A stretch of 64,000 bases of DNA. Origin: Uloborus plumipes (taxonomy: Eukaryota; Arthropoda; Arachnida; Araneae; Uloboridae). The notes below the pieces were generated by a model. It was not told the origin of the DNA. It was given only the letters and a program-made list of their open reading frames with translations, and did no database searches. Of the stretch, positions 34,131 through 45,267 are shown piece by piece. The stretch lies in contig JAXGGA010002262.1 of NCBI GenBank assembly GCA_038373865.1, forward strand, positions 62,001-126,000. Direction: 5' to 3'. The position numbers were made by a program, and so were the translations under genes. Numbering within the stretch: position 1 is the first letter of the stretch; every line of letters starts with the position of its first letter.

Positions 34131-35140
34131 TCTCAAAAAGGGTTGCAATTTTAGAATGTTTACCATAAACTAAGCTTTACCAAGTATACTTAAAGAAACA
34201 TTTTTCATGTTTGTGTGGGGAAGTGGAAGTGGGATCATCCTCACACTTGAAAATTCCCTTGAAATTTACGAAAGATTAATTTCTGAAATTTTCTTACCTA
34301 TTAATCAATAACGGAAGAGAAAATGTGGAGAAACATGCTCAAATAATTTTCATAAAAGCCAAGATCTCTAAATATTTCGCTTTCTTTCATTAGCGAGTTT
34401 CAAATTCGAGAGAACTCGAGTTGTTAAAAGTTTATTACTTTCCCACCAAACATTCCGATTTAAAGTGCATTTTCTATTACTAAAAGCAATTATCAAATTT
34501 CTCCCCATTACTTCTAACGCCCACACTGAACGCAATAAAGCTCTCTTCTGTGTCTGTTTAAAATCATTACTTTGACTGTAATTTTGAAAAAGTTTTTCGT
34601 TGCAAAATTAAATTCTTTTCAGATGTTGTGCATGTAGGTGTTTCAGATTTAAGTAAGATTTCGAAGTTGTTGATTAAATTAAATAATTGTAAATATTGAA
34701 AATGGAATATGTTTGTTTGTTTTTTATGTTTTTAACTTAAAAACTTTGAAGATGCATTATTGTTTATTCAGGTTTTTCAGTTGCACTACGTAGCTAAAAT
34801 TAAATGCTATTGCGAGGAACTTTTAACAATTGATACTTTGAGCATAAAGCTGAATGTACTATAGATGCATAGAAACTGAATAATATTGCATAGACTGCTC
34901 AATCCATTTGCATGAGTAGTTTTGCGCATATATTTTCCATTTAATCCTATAACTTTAGGCGCAGTATAGTCTTCTAAGAAGGCTCTTGCGCCAATAAACA
35001 TAATACAACCCGTAACTTTAATCTTTCGCGTTTAATTATTCGAATATAAAGTACTAGTATGTGTTATGATATGAAGCATCAACTTTCTATAAAATTTACT
35101 TCGATTTGAATACGAACGACGTGTTGCGCGCATAACCGCA
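34131..35140. other. no gene supported
   Basis: AT-rich. A minus-strand ORF at 34807-35001 (64 codons, starts MFIGARAFLEDYTAPKVIGL) looks slightly protein-like in its first 40 codons, but no family or splice context supports it. Confidence 0.4.
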
Positions 35141-35142
35141 TC

Positions 35143-35208
35143 ACTGCAAAAAATGAATTGCTGTTTTTACAGTATTATACTGGCAGCCGAGGTTCCAATT
35201 TAAAACTG
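35143..35208. mobile_element. ACTGTAAA-family MITE, left part (split by fold-back insertion)
   Basis: CACTGCAAAAAATGAATTG... runs to ...TTTAAAACTG. The same element continues at 37930. The repeated AACTG at both junctions (35204-35208 and 37930-37934) marks where the fold-back element entered. Confidence 0.8.
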
Positions 35209-37929
35209 GGTGAAGAAAACCATGTGAAGTGCAAGAGGTGTCCCCACTCGACCCCCTCCGATTTTGATGAAATTGTTTTGGATGTACATATAGGACTTGC
35301 ATGAAACCATACCAAATTATAGCTCCATAAGCCTTATGGTTCAGCCAGCAAAAATTATTTCATAAAGGCCCCTTTTTCGTGTCTTGAAAAAAATGACCAA
35401 ATCGTCAAGTTTGTGCTTTTATTGCTTGCGACCTAAGACGATTATCAGGCTCAAATTTAGTGATTCTGATCACTGTTTAGGGTAGAATAGCCTACATGTG
35501 TAACAAAAGCTCCATGCACTGTAGATTTTTTGCAATTGCTGCCAAAGTTGGTATAAAATCGTATTTTGGCAAATTTTGACCATACGTTATCAGCTCGCAT
35601 ATGCTGAGAGAATGACTTTCTGAAGCTAATTTTTTCCCCGTTTGTAGCCTGATAGTTCGTCCGAAAGGTGTGCAAGTGGCATCTTGATAGCTCAAATAAT
35701 TGCTGAATTATACGAGTTGAAATTCCAGTCAAATTTCTTTTTTCTCAATTTTGTCTCAATTTCAAAGGGCAATATCTCAAGAGAGTCATCTTGAATTTCT
35801 ATTTTCTTTACATCATTGGAAAGAACACACTTTTCTTAACTAAAAAACGTTATTTTTATTTTTGAGACAAACTAGTTTCAAGACCGGCCACCTTGTCCAG
35901 TGGTCAGAGCAGTCTGCCACAGATGGTGCGGTCCCGGGTTCGAGTCCCGGCTCGGGCATGGATGTGCTTTCTATATCCTGTCCTTGTCCTTTCTTTGTGT
36001 GAATGTGTTGTGTGAAAGGTTGCCTACCCTATAAATGGGTACCTATGGCATGCGTGTACTGTGGAAGTCGGACTTCACACCAAATAACGGTACAGTTGGA
36101 CAAGTGAAGCAGCGCACCCCAACTTACCAGCCTGGCTGGCCCACGACAAAAAAAAAAATAAATAAATAAATAGATTAAAAAAAACAGTTTCAAGGGGATA
36201 TTGCAGATCAAAAATGTGTACGTCATTCAACTTGAAATCAAAGAAAAAAAGACACTGGCCTCAAAAGTTGATGTCAGTTTGTTCTATTAAAATTTACAGG
36301 AGCTATTGCACTTATGATCTGATTAAAAAACCCTTTTTTAGATATTTTTGAACTTCAGTTTCTTGTGTGCGCATCCGTAAAAACTCAAGAATTGACGAAA
36401 AATAAAGTTTCGTTTTTAATAAAAATAATTATCTTCTTATCGCTGCTATAAGAGCTTGAGTCTTTTCCTATGTGTTATTTTTAAGCTCTTGAAACAGAAT
36501 TTCGGATGATATGTCACTGGGCAAGGTTGTAGGTCATTAATGTTTCAAAGTCATAAAAAGCATTTTCCCATTTTTCATCATTTTTGTTTATGGGAAAATT
36601 ACAATCATAGGCTGAATATCTAGACACATCCTCGGCAGTATAAAGAATGGATTTTCAATTACTACTTATCATATTTTCAATTACTATTGTTATCATTTAC
36701 ATGGCGGAAATAATTGCAATGTTCAACTCTATAGAAAACTTTCGTTATCGCTTTTCAAAATAATGGCTTTGCAGTCCCATTATACAAATTTTTTATCACG
36801 TACACACCATATTAACTGTTTAATTTATTATTTATCTCCTTTATTAATTATTTTTATTTTTATTTTTTAGAAAAAGGAAACAATGCTTTTTATGAATTTA
36901 AAATATTAATGACACCTTGCCAAGTGACATATCATGCGCAATTCTGTTTCAAGAGCTTAAAAATAACACATAGGAAAAGACTCTAAGCTCTTACAGCAGA
37001 GATAAGAAGATAATTATTTTTGTTAAAAACGAAACTTTATTTTTTGCCATTTTTTGAGTTTCTACGGATGCGCACACAAAAACTGAAGTTCAAAAATATC
37101 TAAAAAAGGGTTTTTTCATCAGAACATAAGTACAATAGCTCCTGTAAATTTTAATAGAACAAATTGACATCAACTTTTGAGGTCTGTGTCTTTTTTTCAT
37201 TGATTTCACGTTGAATGACATACACATTTTTGATCTGCAATCTCCCCTTGAAACTGGCTTGTCTCAAAAATAAAAATAACATTTTTTAGTTAAAAAAAAG
37301 TGTGTTCTTTCCAATGATGAAAAGAAAATTGAAATTCAAGATGACCCTTTTGTGATATTGTCCTTTGAAATTGAGCCAAAATTGAGAAAAAAGAAATTTG
37401 ACTGGAATTTCAACTCGCATAATTCAGCAATTATTTGAGCTATCAAGATGCCACTTGCACACCTTTCGGACATACTATCAGGCTACAATCGAGGAAAGAA
37501 TTAGCTTCAGAAAGTCAATCTCTTAGCAGATACAAGCTGATAACGTATGGTCAAAATTTGCCAAAATGCGATTTTATACCAACTTTGGCAGCAAATTGCA
37601 AAAAATCTACAGTGCATGGAGCTTTTGTTACACAAGTAGACTATTATACCCTAAATAGTGATCAGAATCACCAAATTTGAGCCTGATAATCGTCTTAGGT
37701 CGCAAACAATAAAAGCACAAACTTGACGATTTGGTCATTTTTTTTCAAGACACGAAAAAGAGGCCTTTAGAAATAATTTTTACTGGCTGAACCATAAGTC
37801 TTATGGAGCTATAATTTGGTATGGTTTCATGCAAGTCTTATATGTACATCCAAAAAAAAATTCATAAAAATCGGTAGGGGTCGAGTGGGGATTTTCTCGA
37901 AATTTGGGACACTTGACATGGAATGACCC
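35209..37929. mobile_element. long fold-back element, copy 2 (about 2.41 kb plus a SINE)
   Basis: This is the same family as 27091-29500. The right end ...GACATGGAATGACCC is intact; the left end is diverged (GGTGAAGAAAACCATGTGAA). Inverted arms of about 1 kb enclose a central loop near 36500-36900. Subtracting the SINE and its duplication, the length is about 2408 bp, nearly equal to copy 1 (2410). A perfect 5-bp duplication AACTG flanks it. ORF-like stretches at 35457-35732 (minus) and 37435-37680 (plus) are arm copies of each other. Confidence 0.8.
35883..36185 (+). mobile_element. tRNA-derived SINE (type A, tail 2)
   Basis: The head is ACCGGCCACCTTGTCCAGTG with A box and B box (GGTTCGAGTCC). 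The body has TGCCTACCCTATAAATGGGT and TATGGCATG. The tail CGGTACAGTTGGACAAGTGA is followed by A-rich (AAAT)n. Duplicated AGTTTCAAG flanks it (35874-35882 and 36186-36194), and it interrupts the left arm of the fold-back element. Head and body match 20841-21148; the 3' third differs. Confidence 0.92.
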
Positions 37930-38268
37930 AACTGTAAAATGCACAGCAATAAACTGTAAAACTAGCAATTTTACAGTTTTGTACTATAAAGTTAGAAATT
38001 TTAGTTTATTGTCGTAAAATTTAGCTGTATTACACTGTAGAAACAGTAGTATAATGCTGGTAGCAGAGGTTCCAGTTTAAAACTGTAAAATGCACGGTAA
38101 TGAACTGTAAAATTAGCAAGTTTACAGTTTATTAATGTAAAATTAGCATTTACAGTTTAGTACTGTAAAGTTAGCAATTTACAGTTTATTTCTGTAAAAT
38201 TATTTATTTTTACACTTTTTACTATAAAATTAGCTGCATTATACTGTAAAAACAACATTCATTTTTTA
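37930..38268. mobile_element. ACTGTAAA-family MITE, right part
   Basis: It continues the MITE begun at 35143: AACTGTAAAATGCACAGCAA... to ...CTGTAAAAACAACATTCATT. It contains a second internal end-like block (GTTCCAGTTTAAAACTG near 38068), so the copy is itself compound. Confidence 0.75.
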
Positions 38269-38313
38269 TTTCGTCCACACCCGCAACACGTACAAATAAT
38301 AATTTGTCAAGTA

Positions 38314-38382
38314 CAAAAAAAAAAAAAAAAAAAAGAAAAAGAAAAAAAGAAAAAAAAAGAAAAAAAGAGAAGAAAAAAAACC
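38314..38382. repeat. A-rich (GAAAAA)n simple repeat
   Basis: Poly(A) with regularly spaced G. The minus-strand poly-Phe ORFs here are artefacts. Confidence 0.9.
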
Positions 38383-38410
38383 AATGTGGGTACTTTATAT
38401 CTGTACCTAG

Positions 38411-38611
38411 TAGCGTAAATAGACCAAGGTGCGCTCCCCTGCAAGATTTGTAAGCGCGCCCCTCCCCGCAAAAGAAAATCATATTCAACTTTAAAAAACA
38501 ATTTTTCGGCGTAACTCATAGGGTTGTTTTTCCGGCACGAGGTTGCCCTCGAACCTCGTGCTCCCACCCCCCGTACCACGGGGACTGGTGGGATGCTATT
38601 TACGCCACTGT
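38411..38611. mobile_element. probable hAT-type MITE (about 200 bp)
   Basis: TAGTAGCGTAAATAG at the left is inverted as CTATTTACGCCACTG at the right, with GC-rich arms (GCGCGCCCCTCC, CCACCCCCCG) inside. The flanks (TCTGTACC and TCTACCTT) match poorly, so the target duplication is uncertain. Confidence 0.6.
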
Positions 38612-38637
38612 CTACCTTAAAGCCGGACTGCTAAAGC

Positions 38638-38978
38638 TTGAGACTAAAAAAAATTGCTAGTGTCTAGTGGCCAGTAAACCCAAAAAAGTTGGTGGCTACT
38701 TTGATGCTGTCAGTGGCCACTTCGAATATTTTTCAGAAAAAATGTTTTTGTTTGATTACATTGATCTGCATCGACTGCCAATAAAGATGCCGATGTTTTT
38801 TTTTTTTTAAAAATCGGCGGTGATGCATTTTTGCAAAGTTGTTCATAAAAATAAATAAATAAATAAATGCATCAATTGGAGGTCGCCAGTTTAGTGACCA
38901 ACATGAAATTTTTTGGTCACCAAAAAAAATTGTAGTGACCTGACCACTAGCGTGTGGCGACTGCTAGTCTCGACCTTT
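38638..38978. mobile_element. MITE with ~45-bp imperfect TIRs
   Basis: Left TTGAGACTA...GCTAGTGTCTAGTGGCCAGT, right ACCTGACCACTAGCGTGTGG...TAGTCTCGA, inverted to each other. Internal GTGGCCACT / GGTCACCA phrases form further hairpins. Target duplication not resolved; superfamily undecided. Confidence 0.55.
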
Positions 38979-38989
38979 ACAGACTGACG

Positions 38990-40860
38990 TAAGTCACATT
39001 ATCGCAACTTTACAGGAGAGCCAAAAGACGTTTGCCTGTGGTGCATACAACGGTTAGGACTTGCGCTCTTTTGACACTGGTAAATAATTATGAAGGTTTT
39101 GTTTTTGATAGAATTACATTGATACGGCACAATTCAGAATAGGCCTCTATGTACAATACAATAATAACCTGAAAAATACGAATTAAGACTTGATGACGTA
39201 GATGCAGATACAAATAATCTTGTCAGGCGGCTTGCTTTATTTACCACCCCAAAAACAGCTGACCAACTACAGATCTCGCCAAATATCCGCATGAAGTGGA
39301 AGGTGGGGAATTAGCGTTACCCAGGTCACACCACGAAAAGGCCCCTACCATTGTGGCCTGGGAGGGAGTAGGGAACGTGAAGTGTGATACTTAGTGACAA
39401 AAGGAAGGAAGGGGCTGAAAAAAAGTGTGACATCATTTATGGACATCCCTAAGCAGTTGAATTCAAACAATGCCATATAAACGCTTGTTTTTCTTCTCAA
39501 ATTTCTAAACTATGTCCTATGAAAGAAATTTCAAAGAAGACATTTTATTTGTCACGTGTAGAGGAAATTTTTTTTCTGTCATAACTTTTTTTTTTTGATA
39601 TTTATTATCATTATGTTTTTTGAATTCGCTTTTGATATTTTTGCTGCATAAACTCATTTCCTTCAACGGAAGAAGATTTCTTGCAACTCTGAGAAACGTG
39701 TGTGCAATTTTTATTGCAACTAGCGTTTTCTGTGCCAAAAAGGCTATTTTAGTCATGCTGAAATATTGCTTCGATCTTGTGGAATTCCATCGGAAATACT
39801 TCTGCCGGATTAATTCGATGCTTACGAAGTTTCAAAGCGGCAACTACAAAAAAAAGGTATCACAAAAAAAAAAAAAAAACATTTTTAATGAATCTTTTAA
39901 GCGTTATAATTAATATTCAGTATTTTTAAATAAATGATTAAATTCTAAAAGAACACGATAATAGTATATTATAAATAGCTAACTTGAAATTTAACTTCCC
40001 AAAATAACTATCTGCATTGTTTCACAATTTTTTTTCTTTGAGAGAATGAGTTTTTCTATGAGCTTTTAATGCCCTTGGAATATTTAATGATGAAATTATT
40101 TTTGATGATCTTCACGTACACGTTTTTTCATTACAAAAATTTACCTCCTTAAATTAATTTTTCGTTGTTGATATTTCCCCTTAGACCAACATATTAAAGA
40201 TAAAAGTGTTTTGCAAACGACTCCATTTTTAATCGAAAAATAGCATTTATGGGTCATTATTTTATTTCGAATTTCGGTCTTTAACCTCTGACGGTCAACG
40301 AACCAGAAATTATTTTCCGTGGACTCGAATGGGATGTTATGGTTTTTTAAAGAATCTATCATCAACAATTTTCCATCATCTATTTCAAATGACCATGAAC
40401 GTCAGCGTCAATTGATGGAGGTTCTAAAGAATGTGATGTCACATTCATTACTTTTATGTCATTTGCTAGCAAAATCGCACGGCGCTGAAAAGTTAGATTT
40501 ATTTTTGCAAGTTTGAGAACTTGCAGAAATAAATTCTTTTTTGCAGTATATAAAAACGCATGGTTTGTATTAAGACTACAAAAAAAAAAAAAAAAAAAAA
40601 AAAAGTAAAGAAAAGAAAAGGAAAGAAAAATAAAAAGAAAGAAAATTCTTTAGCGTTTAGTGGACGTTTCTTCCAAATACACAGTAAATGCTCCGAATTA
40701 TAATAATGCCGCCGAAATGTATAGGTTTTTAACACTTTTATTAATTTCACTTATTATAGTTTAATTTATTTATTTGAGTCTTGGCATTTTAATGACATTT
40801 TGCAAACTCTTTGGCGATAATATGTTTGAATAAACGCGAAGACAACGATTTTTTTTTTCA
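38990..40860. other. no gene supported
   Basis: Overlapping ORFs on both strands near 39517-39913 have AT-driven composition (Lys, Asn, Phe, Ile) and no motifs. (A)n and (GAAAA)n runs lie near 39860-39880 and 40578-40635. Confidence 0.45.
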
Positions 40861-40868
40861 TATATAGA

Positions 40869-40945
40869 ACCCGATAAAAGGAAATCAGATGGCGCAATGT
40901 CAGGTGAGTATTCCGGATGAAGTAGTCGGATTTTCTTTTCTTCCG
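40869..40945 (-). pseudogene. mariner-type transposase fragment
   Basis: On the minus strand, codons ending at 40869 read EEKKIRLLHPEYSPDIAPSD followed by FLLSG. HPxYSPDLAPSD is the signature around the last catalytic Asp of mariner (D,D34D) transposases. No DN-A motif lies upstream and the frame is lost on both sides, so this is a dead scrap of about 25 codons. It is the only transposase sequence I recognise in the window. Confidence 0.75.
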
Positions 40946-41489
40946 ATCGCTAAAACACTTTAAATGAAATTTGTATCCAGGAAGAAATTTCAAGATGGAA
41001 AAAAAAAATCATTTTATTTAAAAATCTGTCCGGGATTTAAAATTCACTACTAGATGGCAAAGGCCCTTGATTACGAGGATAATTACATCTTTGATTTAAA
41101 ATAAAAACTGTCAACGTTAGATTTGCTTGAAAAAAAGAAAAAAAAAAAAACGACATAATTGTCAGATTTTCTTTGGTAAAACCTTCCGCGTATTTACGCA
41201 TGCGTCAGGTCTTCTCTGATCTTACTAACATAGAGGTGATAGGTAAGATAACAATAAGGAGAAGAATAACAAGAAGCATTTTGTGCCGTATCAAACAGTG
41301 TAGAACGATACCAATTTCAAATACACAGTTTAGTTGAATGTGTGAAAAGGATAGTAAATGCAAGTTTTAAATTGAAAACTTCGGAAAGTTCCCACCCAAC
41401 AACCCATCACCTCTTTTTTTAAGTGGAACGGTTCGCGAGCGCTAGGCGCGGCTTTCACGGACGAACAGTACTTTCCAGTCTCCCTAACA

Positions 41490-41640
41490 GATTTTTTCTG
41501 TGTAACGTTCCGGGATTTCATGATTTTCCACCAATTTCCACGAAGACACTAGTTTGGTTTTGAAAAATGATCCTGAATCGCTCCAAGTTTTATTATTGTT
41601 GACTTCTTACTGTTACGAAAACATTTTTAGCTACCAGTGT
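41490..41640. repeat. old dispersed repeat ('TTCCACC' family)
   Basis: GTAACGTTCCGGGATTTCAT, TTTTCCACCAATTTCCACGA and TTTAGCTACCAGTGTGAA match 25681-25908 and 55125-55260. It merges with the left arm of the inverted repeat that follows. Confidence 0.5.
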
Positions 41641-42215
41641 GAATATATGTTCGGTGAGTATTCCTTATTAGGAGTTTCGCCTTCAACTCTCTTTTGGCCT
41701 CTTAGTCCAGTCATTTGGTCGAAAAAAAGGTGCTTACAAGGAAAGTTTCCGGGAGTTTTAAAGATTGGTAGTTTTAAAGATTTTGATGAGCTATTTTTGA
41801 ATTTCCACTTTGCCACCCGGTATCTTTGCCGCTTGCTCCGTCATATTGAAAAAATGCCGTCTAAAAGAGGTAGTCTGAATACACCTCTTTTTTGACTTAT
41901 TTTACGCTAAAACATTTGCATACAAAATCAACTAGAGAAAATTACCTACAATTTATGTCATTACAACTTTCTCGTAAAATCAATAGTTTCGACGTACGAG
42001 CGTCGCAAAGTGTTATTTAACACGCCTTATCGCAGAATAACTCGATTCCACAACACCTTGACGTAAAGTAAGCGGCTTGTTTTTTTTTTTAACGTGGTTT
42101 CCTAGCAGGCCCTATCCCCACACGTAATATATAATTCGGAAATTTAGTGCACTCTTCTCTGTACAGATATTTTTAATGGACCAGGAGTTGCTAGTTCAAC
42201 GTCTTCCATAGTTAC

Positions 42216-42443
42216 CACCGAAACCGAAGGCAGAAACCGAAAATCCGAGTACTTTCCATAGGAACACTATTTAATCCATTTTACGTTCCTGCTTTATTTT
42301 TCTACTTTACGTCAATGTGGAGCAGGGCCCTCAGGGCAAGCTCCACATTAACGCAAAACAGAAAAATAAAGCAGAAACTTAAAATGGATTATTGTTCCTA
42401 TGGAAAGTACCCGGAGTTTAGGTTTCTGCCTTCGGTTTCGGTT
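42216..42443. mobile_element. palindromic MITE-like unit (about 230 bp)
   Basis: The arms pair from the ACCGAAACCGAAGGCAGAAA / TTTCTGCCTTCGGTTTCGGT ends through ACTTTCCATAGGAACA and GCTTTATTTTTCT to a TGTGGAGC...GCTCCACA stem (42316-42347). No target duplication could be assigned because it is embedded in older repeats. Confidence 0.6.
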
Positions 42444-42490
42444 GCGTTTCCCGCTGATGTGGAAATTAGAGCAGATGTGTAGCAGGACCC

Positions 42491-43012
42491 TTATCCATTA
42501 ATGCCTGACATTTTTTTTTTCCAAAGATATTTTGTATACTGGTTACAAACAGTGTTTAATGGACAGGAAAAATAATAAAAAAAATATTATGTAAAAAATA
42601 TTTTTTTTATTAAGGAAAGAAAAATCGTCCCTTAAAAGTTACGATAGACCCCAGAGGGTACATACTTTTTTTACTAAAATTGTTTTCTGCCTACGATATA
42701 ATATTTAAAAAGACATTTTATAAGAAGAAATAAAATCAGCAATTAACATTAACTGGGAAGCTGGGAACAACTTTGAAAACTTAACTTTTTTTCTTGAGAT
42801 TGTGGACGATGTCATTTTTGATAAAGATCATATTAAACCTGCTACGTACAGAACACACTTTACAATGGTTATGTGCTGCAATCTGTTAATAACGAATTAA
42901 AACAATACCAAGGTACTAATTGAACACTATTATTTGGTTGAAATGTTCATTTTGGGAAAATTCAGACCTTTTTTTGGACCGTCCCTAAAAAGGGACGCTA
43001 GGCATTAATGGG
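42491..43012. mobile_element. piggyBac-type MITE, copy 1
   Basis: It ends ...AGGCATTAATGGG followed by TTAA (43013-43016). The left end ATCCATTAATGCCTGACA is slightly degraded. The interior is nearly identical to 58831-59343 for about 520 bp, including GACCGTCCCTAAAAAGGGAC near the right end. Confidence 0.85.
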
Positions 43013-43636
43013 TTAAGGTGGCGCAGAATCGAGATGCGATAAGGCGTGTTAAATAACACTTTGCGACGCTCGTACGTCGAAACTATTGATTTTACAAGAA
43101 AGTTGTATCGACATAAATTGTAGGAAATTTTCTCTAGTAAAATTAGTTTAAAAAGAGATATATTCAGAATACCTCTTTTGGACGCCATTTTTTTAATATG
43201 GCGGCGCGAGCGGCAAGGGCACGAGGTGGCAAAGTGAAAAACCGAAAAGAGCACATCAAAATCTGTAAAATCACCAATTTTCAAAACTCCCGGAAAACTT
43301 TCCATTTAAAACTACCAAACGACTGAATTATTTTCCAAATTCACTAATGCCCGAAAGGAATCCAGGTTAATTTCCGGAAAGTTACTGGCTTTTAACGGAA
43401 AGTTTTAGTTTCTTACACGAAATGTTAGTGGCCAAAATTGGGCACGCACTATATCCCAGTTGAAAACTGCAGTTTTTGAAGCAATGTCGATTTTGAAATT
43501 TACTTTCGTTAAATTCAACAAGAGTTTATTCTTTATTTATTTATTTATTTTATTGTTATTGTTTTTTTTTTAAATCAACACTAGATGTACTTAGAAAATT
43601 TTCACATTAAAAGTTACATCAATTCTCCTTGTTGAA

Positions 43637-44260
43637 GTGTTTATTATTGTTTGTTTTTGTCTAACAATAACTATAAAATTAAAAAAAAAAAAATTTAAAC
43701 CACACATGGGCCTAAAATTGCTAGATGTCCCATTTTCAGAAGAAAAAAAAAATGGTCATCTTAATAATGTAAAAATCTTTAAATTCTTTCAACTCCGACA
43801 TCCAAAAAAAAAAAAAAACGAGAACGAAACCCGTAAAGTAAATATACGGGATAATTTAAAGCCATTCACTGTGGGAGAAAAAAAGAGACTTCTTTTCTGC
43901 TGGACAGCAACTTTCGCTAAACGGGTACCATTATCTAATTCTGATACCAGCATACCTAAACTGCCCCGAGCTGCGAGTTGCCCCCCCCCCCCTCCCTCAT
44001 CCTTATTTTTCCGTCAGCGTCCTTGTCATGCTCACCGTGAGAAAAGCTTGACAAAAGAGCTCCCATATCCCGATCTATGTGGGTGTCTAGCGAGTGCCGG
44101 ACGCGCCCGAAATTTTAAACGAGAAAATAACGATCGGACCAAACCGGAATCGAGGAAAATTTTGCGCTCTTTATATTTATGGGTGTGCGGTGTGCGGCCA
44201 AGGGCAGAGCGGGAAGGGAGTGTATAATAATTGTTTTTGATTTGATCATCCACTGCTAGC
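43637..44260. other. unassigned stretch with a long plus-strand ORF and a GC-rich end
   Basis: The longest ORF of the window (43637-44227 plus, 196 codons) lies here. Its first half is AT-driven (poly-Lys from A-runs) and its second half crosses a C10 run, so it does not look like a gene. 43970-44230 is GC- and CpG-rich with a TTTATATTTATGG motif near 44170 and might be a promoter. I recognise no protein family. Confidence 0.3.
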
Positions 44261-44415
44261 TGGATCGGTCGTGAAAATGAAAGCGAAACTTGGTTAACCC
44301 AAAGAAGCGATTACGGGAGTGAATTTTATTTTTTTGCTTTGTCTTGAGAGTAATAGGGGGGGGGGTAATTTCTATCAAAAAGTGCACGAGAACACCTTAA
44401 TAAGGTACGGACGGA

Positions 44416-44844
44416 CAATGGCGGATTCAGGGGGTGGTCAAAGGGTTAGCTGACCCCACTGTGATAAGAAACACATTTTATCAGTTGCAGTCTTTACCAG
44501 TCTTGCTTTCATTGAAACAAAAATTTTAGCTACACAATATGTTAGAAAAAGTTAAATTCACTTTATTTTAAAAATTCTATAACCCCACTATTGATTAAAT
44601 ACAGACAATTTATAAATTGCAAATTTATATTTTTCCCGAGAATAAATTTTGACCATAATAAATAAATGGTTAATTTAACCGAATATTATAAAAACATTCC
44701 TTCCCGTGTAATTATTGTATGATGTTTTGAAGAATGTTTCAATTTTACATGCTTCTTTTTCCTTCCCCTTTGCTGATAATGTATAATACTAGCCATTAAA
44801 ACTTGACCCCCCCCCCCTTACAAAAATTTTTAGATCCGCCTTTG
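44416..44844. mobile_element. hAT-type MITE (429 bp)
   Basis: The ends are CAATGGCGGATTCAGGGGG and ...TAGATCCGCCTTTG, flanked by CGGACGGA (44408-44415) and GGGACGGA (44845-44852), 7 of 8 bases matching. A C10 run lies near the right end. Confidence 0.8.
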
Positions 44845-45019
44845 GGGACGGATAAGGAGAAGTGCGGTGAGCGTGATCTTGAGGTACTCAACCTTGGTAA
44901 ATTCAAAAAGGGTATATTTAGACTATTTTTTGTGCTACCAGAAGGGAGGTATAGGGGATAGGGCCCTCCTCAGGATACGTTTCGCTGCTGAAGTCCAAAA
45001 TATATGAGGTCAACATTTG

Positions 45020-45267
45020 AAGGGACAGGGGGAAAAAAGATAAAAGGTGCCAAAAAGCGATTTCGAGAAAAACGAAGAACAAAATTTGATTTCTCGTAAC
45101 TCCTTATGTAGTTAATAGAGTTTTCATGCACATTTCGGTCGATTCTCATCCTTTTTCTCCGTTGTTGTTCTACCAGATGATATTACTCCTTCATAGCCGC
45201 TAGATAGCGCTAATATCTCAAATTTGACGAAAAAGTGACTTTTATCTTTTTTCCCCCCTGGCCCTTT
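45020..45267. mobile_element. AAGGG(A/C)CAGGGGGAAAAAAG MITE, copy 1 (about 248 bp)
   Basis: The left end AAGGGACAGGGGGAAAAAAG and right end CTTTTTTCCCCCCTGGCCCTT are inverted. ATTTG flanks both sides (45015-45019 and 45268-45272). The interior matches 61755-62001 in inverted orientation, including TTTCGGTCGATTCTCATC and CAAATTTGACGAAAAAGTGA. Confidence 0.82.

Larger units (their letters stand above)
41641..43380. repeat. inverted repeat of ~330-400 bp enclosing a palindrome and a piggyBac-type MITE
   Basis: The left arm (about 41680-42065) and right arm (about 43018-43330) are diverged inverted copies. They share the cores TTTAAAGATTTTGATGAGC-like, CGACGTACGAGCGTCGCAAA and GTGTTATTTAACACGCCTTA. 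The ORFs in the two arms (41554-41895 plus, 42985-43305 minus) translate the same repeat in related frames. No transposase. Between the arms lie the palindrome 42216-42443 and the MITE 42491-43012. Confidence 0.65.

Noticed and set aside
41554..41895. 113-codon ORF as a gene
   Set aside because: It lies in the left arm of an inverted repeat. The right arm translates to a related but shifted product, so the frame is not under evident constraint.
43637..44227. 196-codon ORF as a gene
   Set aside because: The first half is poly-Lys/Asn from A-runs and the second crosses a C-run; no domain. Only the GC-rich end might be regulatory.
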